Notes: a model not told the origin generated them from the sequence alone. Positions 23,582-35,110 are shown, counted from the stretch's first letter. The stretch: 64,000 bases of DNA from Aegilops tauschii subsp. strangulata (GCF_002575655.3 NC_053041.3:371611054-371675053), one strand, 5' to 3'. Numbers and translations: made by a program.

Positions 23582-24431
23582 GGGATAATTGGTTTTATGC
23601 CCCTAATTGTGTCCCACTCGACAGGATTGGCCCTAATTTCCAAAAGCCAGCGGTTCTGTCCAACCCACTTTGGTCGTCTTGTGCTTTTGCCCTTTGACCG
23701 TTTGACCGCCACTTTGAAAACTTCATAACTAATTCATACTAAATCAGAAAAATGCAAACAAGATACCAAAATGTTCAGAAAAACATCACTTGTATGTCAA
23801 TGTCACTTGCATTCATGACAAAAGTGTTGGTAAGTGCCCATCCGAGTTTTAGCTCTTATCACACCACCATGAAGAGTAAAATCTTGAAAAGTTCAAAAAA
23901 ATCCAGAAAAATTTTGGTGTCAAAGAATGACAAATGTTTTCAGTGCTTGCCAAGTTTCATCAGGGAATGACATTTGTGAAAGTCATGGCAAAAAAAATCA
24001 ACACTCCAAAATAGATTGTTTTTTGCCATGACTTCCACAAATGTCATTCCCTGATGAAACTTGGCAAGCACTTAAAACATTTGTCATTCTTTGACACCAA
24101 TGTTTTTTGGATTTTTTTGAAGTTTTTAAGATTTTACTGTTCATGGTGGTGTGATAAGAGCTAAAACTCGTATGGGCACTTACCAACACTTTTATCATGA
24201 ATGCTAGTGACATTGACATACAGGTGATGTTTTTCCGAACATTTTGGTATCTTATTTGCATTTTTCTGATTTAGTATGAATTAGTTATGAAGTTTTGAAA
24301 GTGACGGTCAAACGGTCAAAGGGCAAAAGCACAAGACGACCAAAGTGGGTTGGACAGAACCACTGGCTTTTGGAAATTAGGGGCAATCCTGTCGAGTGGG
24401 ACACAACTAGTGGCATAAAACCAATTATCCC
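23582..24431. mobile_element. 850-bp fold-back MULE/MITE (long terminal inverted repeats)
   Basis: The left end GGGATAATTGGTTTTATGCC and right end GGCATAAAACCAATTATCCC are exact reverse complements. Complementarity continues inward for about 410 bp on each side to a loop near 24,000-24,017, so almost the whole element is a hairpin. Flanks CAATAAACT (23573-23581) and CAATAAATG (24432-24440) match at 7 of 9 positions, fitting the 9-bp target duplication of Mutator-like elements. There is no coding capacity; open frames in each arm are mirror images. Confidence 0.85.
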
Positions 24432-24440
24432 CAATAAATG

Positions 24441-24913
24441 TTGGTGAAATACCGAATGTTGTACCGTCGATGGCTTAGTAACTTCGTATTCTGATCATAG
24501 ATCACTTCCATGTGGTAGGGGTCGTAGCACTTTTGCTCGTGAAATGAAATGTGCGGAATTTGCTAAAACGTCGCGCCTCTTTGCTCCGTGCCTTGGAACA
24601 GATCAATACTACTGGCCAACCACACCTCACAGAACAATTCATTCTCCTTTGAGGTGAAATTTTCTCCCCTCTTCTTCTTTGGATCATCATGTTGTTCCTT
24701 CTGGGTGCACGTCTGCTGGGAGTATGACTGCGGTTGTTCCTTCACTTGGGATTCCTTCACTTGCCCATCTTCGTGGTTGCCTCCATTGTCAATAATGTTC
24801 ATCTTCGCATTGTCAACTTCCATTGTCTTGCTTGCATGAGGTATTCCGACAAATAGTGAGCGGGCATCACCGGACAAGAGCTCCACAACCGGCATCCGCG
24901 AGTGGACAAGCAT
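24441..24913 (-). pseudogene. Myb/SANT-like (PIF/Harbinger ORF1-type) protein fragment
   Basis: The minus-strand frame from about 24,913 contains KKKRGENFTSKENELFCEVW and SSIDLFQGTEQ, then GATF, a TAG stop at 24560-24562 and, still in frame, QIPHISFHEQKCYDPYHM. This matches the trihelix/Myb-like module found in many cereal proteins associated with Harbinger transposons, where tryptophan normally follows GATF; the stop is a TGG to TAG type change. The frame then runs to the fold-back element at 24,431. It is broken and its start is uncertain. Confidence 0.6.
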
Positions 24914-25617
24914 CGGCGACTTTGACTCTGTGAAGTTGTAGTCGGTGTTGAGGTCGACAATGAAGTGGACATGATGGACAGAGGTGAAGGAGGATGCAGT
25001 CTGATATGGCGATTATTGTGTACTAGCCGAGCCGAGGTGCTGGGAGGCGAAGTAGTAGGGCGGCTTCAACTGGGACGAGCACAACAACAATTACCCGAGT
25101 GGCACCACCTTGTTGGGCCGCTTTTCTAGACGAGGTCCAGCCACCGCTTCTTCTATCTTCTTCATCTCCGCCATCACACATCGGGCGTTGCGCTCCATGG
25201 ACCCAGCCTTACATGTGGCTACCTCCCTCGGTTCCTCCGGCTCTGGAGGACGACGAACATCTCAGTCTCCTCCTCCGACATTGGCTCCATTGAGGCGGCG
25301 GATGGTGGAACGGTGAAGAGGAGGTAGAGACTAGGGGGAGGCAATGGGAAGGGGCGAGTTTTCCTTCAGAAATAGTAGCAAAAATGACCAAATGTGCGGC
25401 TCCGCCTTAATTTTGGGCGGGTTCATGTTGTCACATGCATATGTGGTGGACATCCGGACACATGCAAACTGCCCCAGATTGCGATTTGCAAAATTTTGGA
25501 CATCCACACCAGTCTTGACAAATGCTGATGACCACCATTGGGTGACAAAAAACATCCAACATATCCGGTCCAAACATTTAGGGGTGATTTGGTGATCCGC
25601 GTTGGAGTTACCCTGAC
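24914..25617 (-). mobile_element. Harbinger-type element remnant around the Myb-like fragment
   Basis: Downstream on the plus strand the DNA ends in ggtgatttggtgatccgcg then ttggagttaccct near 25,615, which resembles one terminus of Triticeae Harbinger-type elements. The opposite end was not found. The stretch between is GC-rich with no intact frame. Confidence 0.4.
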
Positions 25618-25914
25618 GACTTGCTCCTTATCAACGACGTCCATAACGACCTTATGCTCCGCCCGTGCACTGTCGCCACCTTGCCGACGAGCCTTTGGTT
25701 GTGCCACATGTTGTGCTTGGTGAAAGATCTAAGGTCGACATATCTCATATAGGGGTCCCGAGCTAAGCTTCTAGATGCGATGGTAATAAGGACATGAAGT
25801 TTTACCCAGGTTCGGGCTTTCTGAAGAGATAGTACCATATGTCCCGCTTGTGTTTATTGCTTTGTGTTGGAGTACAATCTGCAGATGATCTACCCTGAGA
25901 TTGTTGTGTCCTTC
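25618..25914 (-). repeat. Gypsy relic, left half (continues at 27488)
   Basis: The segment with ttttacccaggttcgggc and gagtacaatctgcag resembles the 5' leader of Tat/Athila-type elements. It reads into the solo LTR at 25915 and resumes after it, the CCTTC at the junction being duplicated. Confidence 0.45.
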
Positions 25915-27487
25915 TGCTACTTCTTGAGCTTGCGTCGATTTCTCCCTTGAAGAGGAAAGGGTGATGCAGCAAAGTAGAGATAAGTATTTCTCTGAATTAA
26001 GAACCAAGGTATCAATCCAGTAGGAGGCACAAGCAAGTCTTCAATCTATGCACCTGCACAAACTAACAAACACTTGCACTCAACGCTAAAAAAGGGGTTT
26101 TCAATCCCTTCACGGTCTCGAACAAGAGTGAGATCTAAAAGAGAAAGGTATAAAAGATAAATAAAAGAGCAAAATAAAGTAAATCTAAATAAATTGCAGC
26201 GAGGTATTTTTGGGTTTTTTGGTTTATAGATCTGAAAATATGTGATGGTAAATTGACCTGGGGGGCATAGGTTTCACTAGAGGCTTCTCTCTTGAAAGAA
26301 AACATACAGTGGGTAAACAAATTACTGTCGAGTAATTGATAGAAAAGTGCAAAGTCATGACGATATCCAAGGCAATGATTATGAATATAGGCATCACGTC
26401 TGTGTCAAGTAGACCGACTCCTGCCTGCATCTACTACTTTTACTCCATACATCGACCGCTATCCAGCATGCATCTAGAGTATTAAGTTCATAAGAACGGA
26501 GTAACGCCTTAAGTAAGATGACATGATGTAGAGGGATAAACTCAAGCAATATGATTAAAACCCCATCTTTTTACCCTTGATGGCAACAATACAATACATG
26601 CCTCGCTACCCCTACTTTGTCACTGGGTGAGGACACCGCAAGATGGAACCCAAAACTAAGCACCTCTCCCATTGCAAGAAGAACCAATCTAGTTGGCCAA
26701 ACCAAACCGATAATTCGAAATACAAAGATATTTAATCATGCATAAAATAGTTCAGAGAAGACTCAAATAATATTCATAGATAATCTGATCATAAATCCAT
26801 AATTCATCGGATCTCGACAAACACACCGCAAAAGAATATTACATCGGATAGAACTCCAAGAACATCGAGGAGAACATTGTATTGAAGATCAAAGAGAGAG
26901 AAGAAGCCATCTAGCTACTAGCTATGGACCCGTAGGTCTGTGGTAAACTACTCACGCTTCATCAAAAGGAAAACAAGGTTGATGTAGATGCCCTCCGTGA
27001 TCGAACCCCCCTCCGGCAGGGTGCCGGAAAAGGCCCCAAGATGAGATCTCACGGGAACAGAGGCTTGCGGCGGCGGAAAAGTATTTGGTGTGCGCTTCTA
27101 TTGGTTTGGGAATATTTGGGAATTTATAGAGCAAGAATTAGGGTTAGGAGACCTCTGAGGGGCCCACTAGGGCGCTCCCCCCGGGACGCGCCTGGCATGC
27201 TTGTGGCCTCCTCGGCCATCTCCTGACCCCCTCTCCAAGCTCCATGGATGTCTTCTGGTCCAAGAAAAATCATCGTAAAGTTTTATTCCGTTTGGACTCC
27301 GTTTGATATTCCTTTTCTGTAGAACTCAAAAACAAGGAAAAAACAGAAACTGACACTAGGCTCTAGGTTAATAGGTTAGTCCCAAAAATAATATAAAATA
27401 GCATATTAATGCATATAAAACATCCAAAACAGATAATATAATAGCATGGAAAAAATAAAAAATTATAGATACGTTGGAGACATATCA
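25915..27487 (-). repeat. Solo LTR (Athila-like WHAM/Sabrina type), TSD CCTTC
   Basis: On the minus strand it starts TGATATGTCTCCAACGTATC at 27487 and ends AAGTAGCA at 25915. CCTTC occurs directly outside both ends (25910-25914 and 27488-27492), the expected 5-bp target duplication. There is no internal sequence or second LTR, so the element was reduced by recombination between its two LTRs. Length is 1573 bp, close to the 1.59-kb LTRs of the complete relative at 47522. Confidence 0.9.
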
Positions 27488-27819
27488 CCTTCTACGAGCC
27501 CTACTCTTCGGTTTAGATAAATACCAGAGGGTCTAGGATTACAATATCCCAGTCGGTTACGTATAAGGAAACAATGTCTTCAACAAATCTAGCTTCTTAG
27601 TGTACACAATAAGTCTTCGGGAGACCTCCAATGATACGTCAAGGGTCGTCATAGTGTGGCCCACCAGGCCAGGAGAGGACTTGACGTGGTGAGGGACCCC
27701 TAGTCAGAACATCATCACTTGGTGCACGCGTTGAGGAAGCCGCCGTAGTGCGCACCATTGGCGCCTAGGTGAGACGAGGCGTCACCATGGTCAGGAAGAA
27801 ATGTTGGTTGACGTCCTTA
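27488..27819 (-). repeat. Gypsy relic, right half
   Basis: Continues the sequence interrupted by the solo LTR (ccttctacgagccc, then ggtctaggattacaat). gagggacccctagtca near 27,690 resembles Tat LTR DNA. It ends at the Harbinger-type insertion. Confidence 0.4.
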
Positions 27820-29228
27820 GAGCATCTTCAACCGTACTTGGCAAATTCGGCCCCTCAAACGCCTGCGGAGGCGCCCGGGCGCATCCGCGGACACTGTCCG
27901 GTCACTCATCAAATCGCCTTATCCACATCCATATATTTCATATCCAATCCCCTACATCCATACTAAACCATGCAATGTCGATAAAACTACTTAGATAAGG
28001 AGCTTTGACAAAGAAACGGGCATATAAATGCACAATCCGTTTGCCAAAAGATCACCGACAGATCTTCAAAAGATCGCCAAAGTTCATATAATGAACATAA
28101 ACGACAAACAAGTTTAAACTACATCTAAAAAAATGAAACTAAAGTGGAGAAGGCGGATCCTTGCCGACCCTTTCCTCGTCCGAGGAAAGGCGCAGCTGTA
28201 GGCATCTGTGGCTGGTGGAGGGTCGTCCGAGTCATCAGACGAGGCGCCGTGCTCATCACCGTCGTTAACGAAGGAGGAGAAGAGGATGAGCCCTTTGAGC
28301 TGTCAGACGGCCCTGTCCTACTGTCGCTCGAGGTTCGCCAGGCGAGCCGCCTCTGCCGCTGCCTCCACCGCCTCGCGCTCGGACTGCTCAATGGCAAGCC
28401 GGAGCGCCTTGTCGTTCTTCCGGTGGAGCTGCCGAGCGTCCATCTCCGCCGTCGTAAGCGACCGGCGGAAGACCCAAGCGAGGAGCCGCTCGTCCTCTTT
28501 GGGCTCCGCCGGAAACCCGCGGCGGCGCGGCGCACAGATTTCTTCGCCGCATCCTTGTCCCTTGCCCACTGCCTCTTGCAGCGGGCGGCATGCTGGTCCG
28601 AGCCGGTGGGGCAGGCACAAGCACCCACCGCTGCCCAAGTGGGGGAGCAGTAGCCGGCGAGGGCAGGGGACGGCGTGAGGGGGGCGGACTGCACAGCCCT
28701 CCTGGAGCTGCGCGCAGGCTGGGAGGGGCCGGCGCTGGTGTCTGCGTTGTTCCGGCAAGGGAGAGGCGAGATGACAGATCCCAAACTGGCCCCCCATGTC
28801 CAACTTGGACCTCTCGAGGGCAATGCGGAGGGCCAGCTCCTCGTCGGCATCCAGGTCGAAGTCGGAGTCAGAGCGGTTGCTGGAGCTCGACATGGTCGCC
28901 GGAGTTGTCGGACTAGATCGGAAACGGAGAAATCGGAGAAGAAGAAAAAGAAGACACAGAGCGAGAGAGAAGTGAACTGAGGTAGGGTTTTGATTGAAGA
29001 TATTTGTGGGCACGGAGTGAGGTCGTGTGGGCCGGGCTGACGTGATGGACACACCTGGGCGCTCAGGCTGCGCCATATCTTCCCTATATTTGATCTGACT
29101 ATGAGGTGCGCCGGACAACCCGCGTGTTTGAAGCCTATTTAAGACGCCGGTTTGGGTCTTTTTTTACGGTCAGTGACTAGGACGTGAAGCGTTTGAGATG
29201 GATTTGAAGCGCACGGGTGTAGATGCTC
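27820..29228. mobile_element. Harbinger-type DNA transposon, non-autonomous
   Basis: The left terminus GAGCATCTTCAACCG and right terminus, read inverted, GAGCATCTACACCCG form imperfect inverted repeats. The flanking trinucleotides are TTA (27817-27819) and TTC (29229-29231), a near match to the 3-bp TTA/TAA duplication of PIF/Harbinger elements. It carries the antisense ORF listed separately and no transposase. Confidence 0.65.
28130..28893 (-). pseudogene. Harbinger-associated acidic/coiled-coil-like protein, broken
   Basis: The ATG at 28893 begins MSSSSNRSDSDFDLDADEE followed by LALRIALERSKLDMGG, an acidic N terminus leading into a helical, charged stretch. Coding character reappears in another phase (KALRLAIEQSEREAVEAAAE, then ARLANLERQ) after at least one frameshift. 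A stop follows LERQ, and a further in-frame stop precedes QLKGLILFSS and an acidic tail (ASSDDSDDPPP). The alanine/glutamate repeat suggests a coiled coil. Such ORFs recur in non-autonomous Harbinger-type elements of cereals; I do not know their function. Confidence 0.5.
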
Positions 29229-29464
29229 TTCTGTCACGGGGGATTGCACCTGAACAGGCGTGCGTGAGTGGCAGCTCGTGAGGCTTTGCGGACAGCGACC
29301 AGCAGCTCCGACATGCCCGCCTGTGTGTTGACCATGGCCGTGATAGATTGCTCTATTAGCTAAGAAATACCGCTAATAAGGACATTTGGTTTGTGTGCTG
29401 ATAGTGCCCAAAAGATGGTGTAATAAACTGTTATAAGTTGCCCTAAAGTTGATGGTCCGTGCAA
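29229..29464. other. Unassigned DNA between two transposons
   Basis: No coding region or repeat structure recognised. It is probably older target sequence. Confidence 0.3.
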
Positions 29465-29473
29465 CTCACTCTT

Positions 29474-30933
29474 GTTTTCACGAAGGGCAGCGATCTGCGC
29501 CGGCGCACCGGCCCAACAGTTGGGCCGGTCGAGGCCCAGCCGTCCGATGCGGTTTGCATGGACCGTTAGATCTGCGCGCATACACGGACTGAAGCAACCG
29601 TTGCAGCAAAAAAGAACAGTTTTGTTGCGACCGTGTACGAACAACCACAACAAGGAAAACAGGGGAGCTGGATCCCCCCGCGACTGCCCGTCCCCGATCC
29701 GCGGCGGCGGCGGCTAGATCCGCCTGTTATTCGTTCCCCGCGGCCGAATCACGTCGACGAGGGGCTCCCCCACCTAACAAGCCGCCTTGGGATTGCTTCA
29801 ATCATGTCTTACATACGTCATGACCTCCTTGCCGCCATGGATTTGGGCTCGAGCTCCGTTACGGCCGGTCGAGGTTGCAGCTCGCCGCAAGCCCGTAGCA
29901 GCTCGCCGACGACCGATTGCAGCATCCGCCCCTGCCCCCCGTGCTGGATCTCGCCGCCGGAATTCACAGAAACCCGTGCTGGGTCGTAGCTCGGCCGTGA
30001 TGGATGTAGCAAAACATTATGCCGGTTGTAGCAAAAAAGATGCTAGTTGTAGCAAAACCGCGACGCCGGCTGTGTGTTGTAGCAAAACGTGATGCTAGTT
30101 GTAGTAAAATGCTATGCCAGTTGTAGCAAAAATCTATGCCGGTTGAAGCATGTAGCAAAACTGCAGCATTATCATCTTCTTCCACCTCCAGCCGTCGCTG
30201 GTTGAAGCTTTCTTATTTTCATAGTGTCTAGTTGTAGCTTTCTCTCTCAATGGTTGGAGCTTTTTCCAACAACCGTTGAAGCTTTTCTACCAAAAGTTGT
30301 AGCTATTTTCTTTTTAGCAGCACTTGGTCAAGGCTTTTTGTGTCATTTCGGTTGAAGCTTTTTTAATTGAAGGATGTAGCATTTCATGTCAACGGTTGTA
30401 GCTTTCCGGCGATGGCGCTGACCGCTTGTAGCTTTCTCTACATCCGGTTGAAGCTTTTCATCTAGGGGGATGAAGCTTTTTTTTAAACGGTTGCAACATG
30501 ATGGGGGTGCGACGATTCTGCAGAAGCCTCCGGTGTCGACCATCGCCGCCCGGCTCATCGGCGGCGAGGCAGAAGCACGAGACGTGTGGGAGTTGCAACC
30601 GCCGGGGATGGGGATTGGTCAACGGGCTGCATCCAATGGCGAAACGGGCTGTAAAGCATGGCGGGGTGAGATCTACATCCATGGACGCGCGGGGGATTCG
30701 ACCTTCCATGGCCGACGGCGAGATGTGGGCGCCGGCGCTGCAGGAGATGAGGATGGGGGCGAGATCCGCGGAGTTGCGAGACAGGAATGAGGCGAGATTC
30801 GCGAGATCTGCAGCGCCACGTGGTTGCTCGCGACTAGGTCGCGGCGTGCGCGCGTGGACTGGACCGGCCGAAGCTTCGGCCGGTGCCCCGGCCCCAAACG
30901 TTTCCCTTTCACGAATAGTAGTACAATATCAGT
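29474..30933. mobile_element. Mutator-like non-autonomous element with perfect 9-bp TSD
   Basis: CTCACTCTT occurs at 29465-29473 and again at 30934-30942. The inner ends share tcacgaa, then a GC-rich stretch finishing in GCACCGGCC, in inverted orientation (left ccggcgcaccggccc; right, inverted, ccggggcaccggcc). Length is 1460 bp. No transposase is seen. The middle consists of many short copies of a ggttgtagc/ggttgaagc motif. Confidence 0.7.
29999..30500 (+). repeat. Interspersed short motif GGTTG(T/A)AGC followed by A or T runs
   Basis: About 20 degenerate copies at roughly 20-40-bp spacing. In the left part the motif is followed by aaaa (gttgtagcaaaa) and in the right part by tttt (gttgaagctttt). 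Confidence 0.75.
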
Positions 30934-30942
30934 CTCACTCTT

Positions 30943-31267
30943 TCCCCAATGCCATCACTTGATCGGCTAAACGTTGGAAGATCATGCATGCTTGACCCAA
31001 GAGAATCCCTTGTTGGTTGTCTCTAGGACAAAACAAGAGTCCATCATTTTCCTTGGCACTGTCGTGCCAGTACTTGTTTAATATGATGGCCACGTGCATG
31101 GGGTGCTGGAATAATCTCATGTTTTGATGCAGCAGGGATATGGTTTATCATCTATGGTAGTATATATATTCATCTCACTGTCATTAAAAAGTCACATTGC
31201 GGAGGACTAGATGGTAGGCAAATCGGTGATGGTTGAATCTGGGTCTTGGGGTGCAAAGAAGAGCTCA
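30943..31267. other. Unassigned DNA before the LINE
   Basis: No feature recognised apart from the target-site duplication of the LINE at its right end. Confidence 0.3.
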
Positions 31268-31282
31268 ATACATGGACGGACT

Positions 31283-33610
31283 CCAAAGAAGAAATTGACA
31301 ATGTAATCAAAGAGCTCCCTTCTGACAAAGCTCCTGGGCCAGATGGCTTCAACACAAACTTTGTGAAGCATTGCTGGGATATTATTGCTTCAGACTTCTA
31401 TGCATTGATTGAGGACTTTTATCATGGCAGAATCAGCTTGTAGAGCATCAACTCTTCATTCATCACTCTCATTCCTAAAAAGGATGCTCCCTTAACCTCC
31501 AATGACTTCAGACCTATTTCTCTTTTGAACTGCTCAATCAAAATCATCACCAAGCTACTAGCTAATAGGTTGCAAACAGTCATTTTGAAGCTTGTTCATA
31601 CCAACCAATATGGCTTCTTAAAATCAAGATCCATTCATGATTGTTTAGCTTGGACATATGAATACATCAATTAGTGCAAACACTCTGGGAAGGAAGTCAT
31701 TGTAATCAAGCTGGATTTTGAGAAAGCTTTGACCTCATTGAGCATCAAACCATCAGGAATATTCTCACTGCTAAAGGATTTGGTACAAGGTGGCTAATGT
31801 GGATGAACATGATTTTTTCCTCTGGGTATTCTTCTGTCCTTCTTAATGGTGTTCCTGGGAAGCAGTTTTTGTGCAAAAGAGGAGTCAGACAGGGTGATCC
31901 TGTTTCTCCTTTGCTCTTTGTTTTGGCAGCAGACATTTTGCAATCAATTCTCAATGAAGCCATGCATAACAACTTGATAAAGAAACCCCTGGAGCATCAC
32001 CCTTGCCCTGATTTCCCGGTTATTCAGTATGCTGATGATACAGTTATTATCATGCCTGCAAGTGAAGCATAGATTGAGCAATTGAAAAACCTTCTCCTTC
32101 ACTTCTCTATTTTTACTGGTCTGAGGGTCAACTATGAGAAATCTGTCATGGTTCCAATTAATACCAGCCCTTCAAAACTGCAAACCTTAGCAAGCAGGCT
32201 AGGTTGTGTGACTGGAAGTTTTCCTTTTACATATCTTGGATTGCCCTTGGGTCTTACTAAACCAAAATTGGAAGATTTTGCTCCAGTCCTCAAGATAATT
32301 GACCGGAGACTCTCTGGCTGCTCAACACTTCTGTCTTATGGGGATAAGCTCACACTTATCAAGTCTGTTTTCACCAGCTTGCCTACTTTCTTCATGAGCA
32401 CTCTGGATTTACCTCTGGGCATCATAGAGCAGATCAACAAGTTCCTCAGGCATTGTTTCTGGAGAAAATATGGCATGGAGGATAGAGGCACAGCCCTGAT
32501 CTCATGGGATAAGGTATGTGCCCCTAAGGATCAGGGGGGTCTTGGAGTGCTCAACATTGCTATTCATAACAAGTGCCTCCTCATGAAACACCTTCACCCC
32601 TAAGGATCAGGGGGGTCTTGGAGTGCTCAACATTGCTATTCATAACAAGTGCCTCCTCATGAAACACCTTCATAAATTTCTCAACCATGAGGACCTGTCA
32701 TGGGTGAAGTTAATCTGGGAATCCTACTATCCTGGAGGTGTACTCACTAGTCGATCTGTGGGCTCTTTTTGGTGGAAAAGTATTCTGAAGCTCATGCCTC
32801 AATTCAAATTGGTGGCCAAAGGTCAACTTGGACAGGGAGATACCATCATCTTTTGGCAGGATAATTGGGGGCATGGAGCACTTAAAGACAAGTATCGTGA
32901 GCTCTATTCATTCACCCACAATGAATTGGTGTCTGCACAGGAATTCTTTCAGTCTGATGATTTGGTGAGCAATTTCCATACACCTTTAACAGCTTCAGGA
33001 TCTTGAGATGGTGGTGCAGCAGTCTATGCACACCTCTTCACTTGATAAATGGATTTACCCTTGGGGCACGTCTTACTCTTCCATCAAGATGTACAAAGAA
33101 TTGATTGCAGGGGAATTGGCTCCTCCCATCTTCAAACAAATATGGAAATGTGCTGCTATGCTCAGATACAAGATTTTCTTTTGGCTTCTGCTTCATGACA
33201 GAGTGAACTCGAGGAATTTGCTTCAAAGGAAATCCTTTTATCTACCTTCCTATGAATGTGTGCTTTGTCAAGCACGCACCATGGAAATCTCATTGCATCT
33301 CTTTTGGGACTGTGATTTTGCCCTCAACTGCTGGAGCACTATTCTTGGCCATAGAAACAGGGGCATTTCAGTTTTTGATGAGGTCAGGCTCTCCATTCAA
33401 GCCCTCTCCACCCCCATTGCTATGGAAGTTATCATTATGGGCTGCTGGAACATTTGGATGCAGCGAAATGGAGTTATTTTCAGGGCTATTCCTACCTCAG
33501 TCCCCTCTCGGAGAGCTTCCTTTCGAGCAGACATGCTTTTGATCAAGCATAGGATAAAGGACAAGTTTTCAGACAGGCTTTCTAGTTGGATTGATCAGTT
33601 TTTAACTTAA
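31283..33610 (+). pseudogene. LINE ORF2: reverse transcriptase and zf-RVT C terminus
   Basis: Reverse transcriptase motifs are clear: [44 protein letters not shown] and the catalytic YADD at 32028-32039. A zf-RVT-like region (KIFFWLLLHDRV, then CVLCQ and HLFWDC) ends the protein at 33610. Lesions are TAG at 31441 and 31672, a one-base loss near 31,727, TAG at 32070, a frameshifting 76-bp duplication at 32597 and another shift near 32,990. The catalytic motif is kept but the copy is dead. Confidence 0.9.
32521..32672 (+). repeat. Perfect 76-bp tandem duplication inside LINE ORF2
   Basis: 32521-32596 and 32597-32672 are identical (starting cccctaaggatcagg, ending cgaccttca-like aaacaccttca). 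76 is not a multiple of three, so the duplication shifts the frame. Absence of mismatches indicates a recent event. Confidence 0.95.
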
Positions 33611-33767
33611 TTCTCATGTTGCCTCAAGGTTTCACTAAAACTGGAGTTGGTTAGGTTGAGCTGATTGTAATGTGTGGGACTTTTGTACATATTTTATGCT
33701 TTTAATATATTTACCGTAGAACGATTGTTCTACGGTTTTCGGTTCAAAAAAAATACATGGACGGACT

Positions 33768-35077
33768 TGTGGTATTTGTTCTTGTGTTTCAACACACACA
33801 TACACGCTAGAAGATCCCAAAAATCCTATCCGACGGACGTTTAGCTCATGATTCCCCTACGCACGAATACCTCCCCTTGATTCCAACTAAACCGCCCCAA
33901 CCTCCCCCGTGGTTTCCTCCACGTCTTCCCGTAACCTGATTCTATAACAAACCATATGTACCTGTAGCATTGCTTAGAAGATCCTCTGCAGGCATCAGAG
34001 ATCACCCCATGAATGTTAGACTCTCAAACTGGAATCATAAACTTAAAAGCTAATCAGAACGGACTAGAGATGACTAAACCAATTTTTTTGGTACGAGCAA
34101 AGAACGAAACTAGTACGCGGATGACAGTAGCCCAGCCGAACGCTGGACGATATTGGATTGAACGGTGTTATTCAGATTTGCTCCATGCATCAACGGCTTG
34201 ATGTGATGAATCGTCTGGAATCGTCTAGGGCTTGTCGTATGTGTAGCAACGTTCAGCAAAGAATCAAATAGACTTCCTGGATTACTCACTTGTGGATCCC
34301 ACATGCATGCATGGTCTCGTCAAAATGCCCGTAATTGTGCTTTTTATGCACGGAGTTATCTTCAAAAATACTCCCTCTGTAAACTATTATAAGAGCGTTT
34401 AGATCACTATTTTAGTATTCTAAATGCTCTTATATTATTTTACGGAGGGAGTATATGATAATTTCACTAAATTTTAAGCTGTGAGCGCAAGGTTTAAAAA
34501 TTAATATTGAAGGTTTTTTTTTCTGAAATCATATATGAAAGTATGTGGGTGCCACTTACTTGTTTTGAATGATCCTTAAGCTCAAAGTGGGAGAAGCTTT
34601 ACGACATGTGGATAGTGTCCATATTTTTTAATTGATTTCATAGAAATCTTGTAATATAAACATCATGTCTAACGTTAAAATATCAAAAAATTGTGAAAGC
34701 CCGCACCGGGCACACTTGTGTGGTTTGGTATGCAAATAATGTCAAAGTACTTTCTCTACAAATGGACAATGTTGAATTTTCAGCAAATTTTTAAGTGTGA
34801 ACGCAATGTTGAATTCTGACCGCCAAGACTGTATATAATGAATAACTTTCATTTCGAAGTAACATATCTAAATATGATCTTGGAATAGAATATATCGAGG
34901 GACATTTTGTCGATCCTAACAACGGTATAAAGGAGGATGTGGAATTTGTAGTGATGGGACGTCACGTCAGGAAACCAGAGGATCTTTAGACACGGTTCAC
35001 ATTATTACACGATATACCCAGGTTCAAGTCCCCGATGTGGGTAAAGGCCCTACTTTATGCCTTGGTCTTTTCTTACA
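33768..35077. other. Unassigned noncoding DNA
   Basis: No coding region supported. It holds one Stowaway MITE. Near 35,005-35,060 (tatacccaggttcaagtccc, then aaaggccctact) it resembles the same gypsy leader type seen at about 25,800. Confidence 0.4.
34371..34451. mobile_element. Stowaway MITE, 81 bp
   Basis: CTCCCTCTGTAAA at the left and TTTACGGAGGGAG at the right form terminal inverted repeats, with TA on both sides (34369-34370, 34452-34453). The whole element folds into a hairpin. Confidence 0.92.
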
Positions 35078-35110
35078 CTAGTTGACCCATTGCGCCAAAT
35101 GGCGCAGAGA
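35078..35110 (-). mobile_element. Helitron 3' terminus (element extends to the right)
   Basis: Read on the minus strand: a hairpin TGCGCCATTTGGCGCA, 9 bases (ATGGGTCAA), then CTAG, with T as the next base outside (35077 on plus is A). Hairpin plus CTRR and insertion at A/T is the Helitron signature. The 5' TC end to the right was not identified, so the extent is unknown; it may include the noncoding stretch up to about 38 kb. Confidence 0.6.

Larger units (their letters stand above)
31283..33752 (+). mobile_element. 5'-truncated LINE (L1-type) with 15-bp TSD
   Basis: ATACATGGACGGACT occurs at 31268-31282 and again at 33753-33767, right after a short A run (33746-33753). The inserted DNA begins in the middle of ORF2 (SKEEIDNVIKEL), so endonuclease and ORF1 are missing, as expected when reverse transcription stops early. 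The tail ends accgtagaacgattgttcta, an inverted repeat, then cggttttcggttc and poly(A). Confidence 0.92.

Noticed and set aside
23752..24261. Two similar small proteins in the fold-back element
   Set aside because: They are the same sequence read from each inverted arm and have no independent support.
35010..35045. tRNA B-box-like ggttcaagtcc as a SINE or tRNA gene
   Set aside because: No A box or cloverleaf nearby; the context matches a gypsy leader (acccaggttc) seen at about 25,800.
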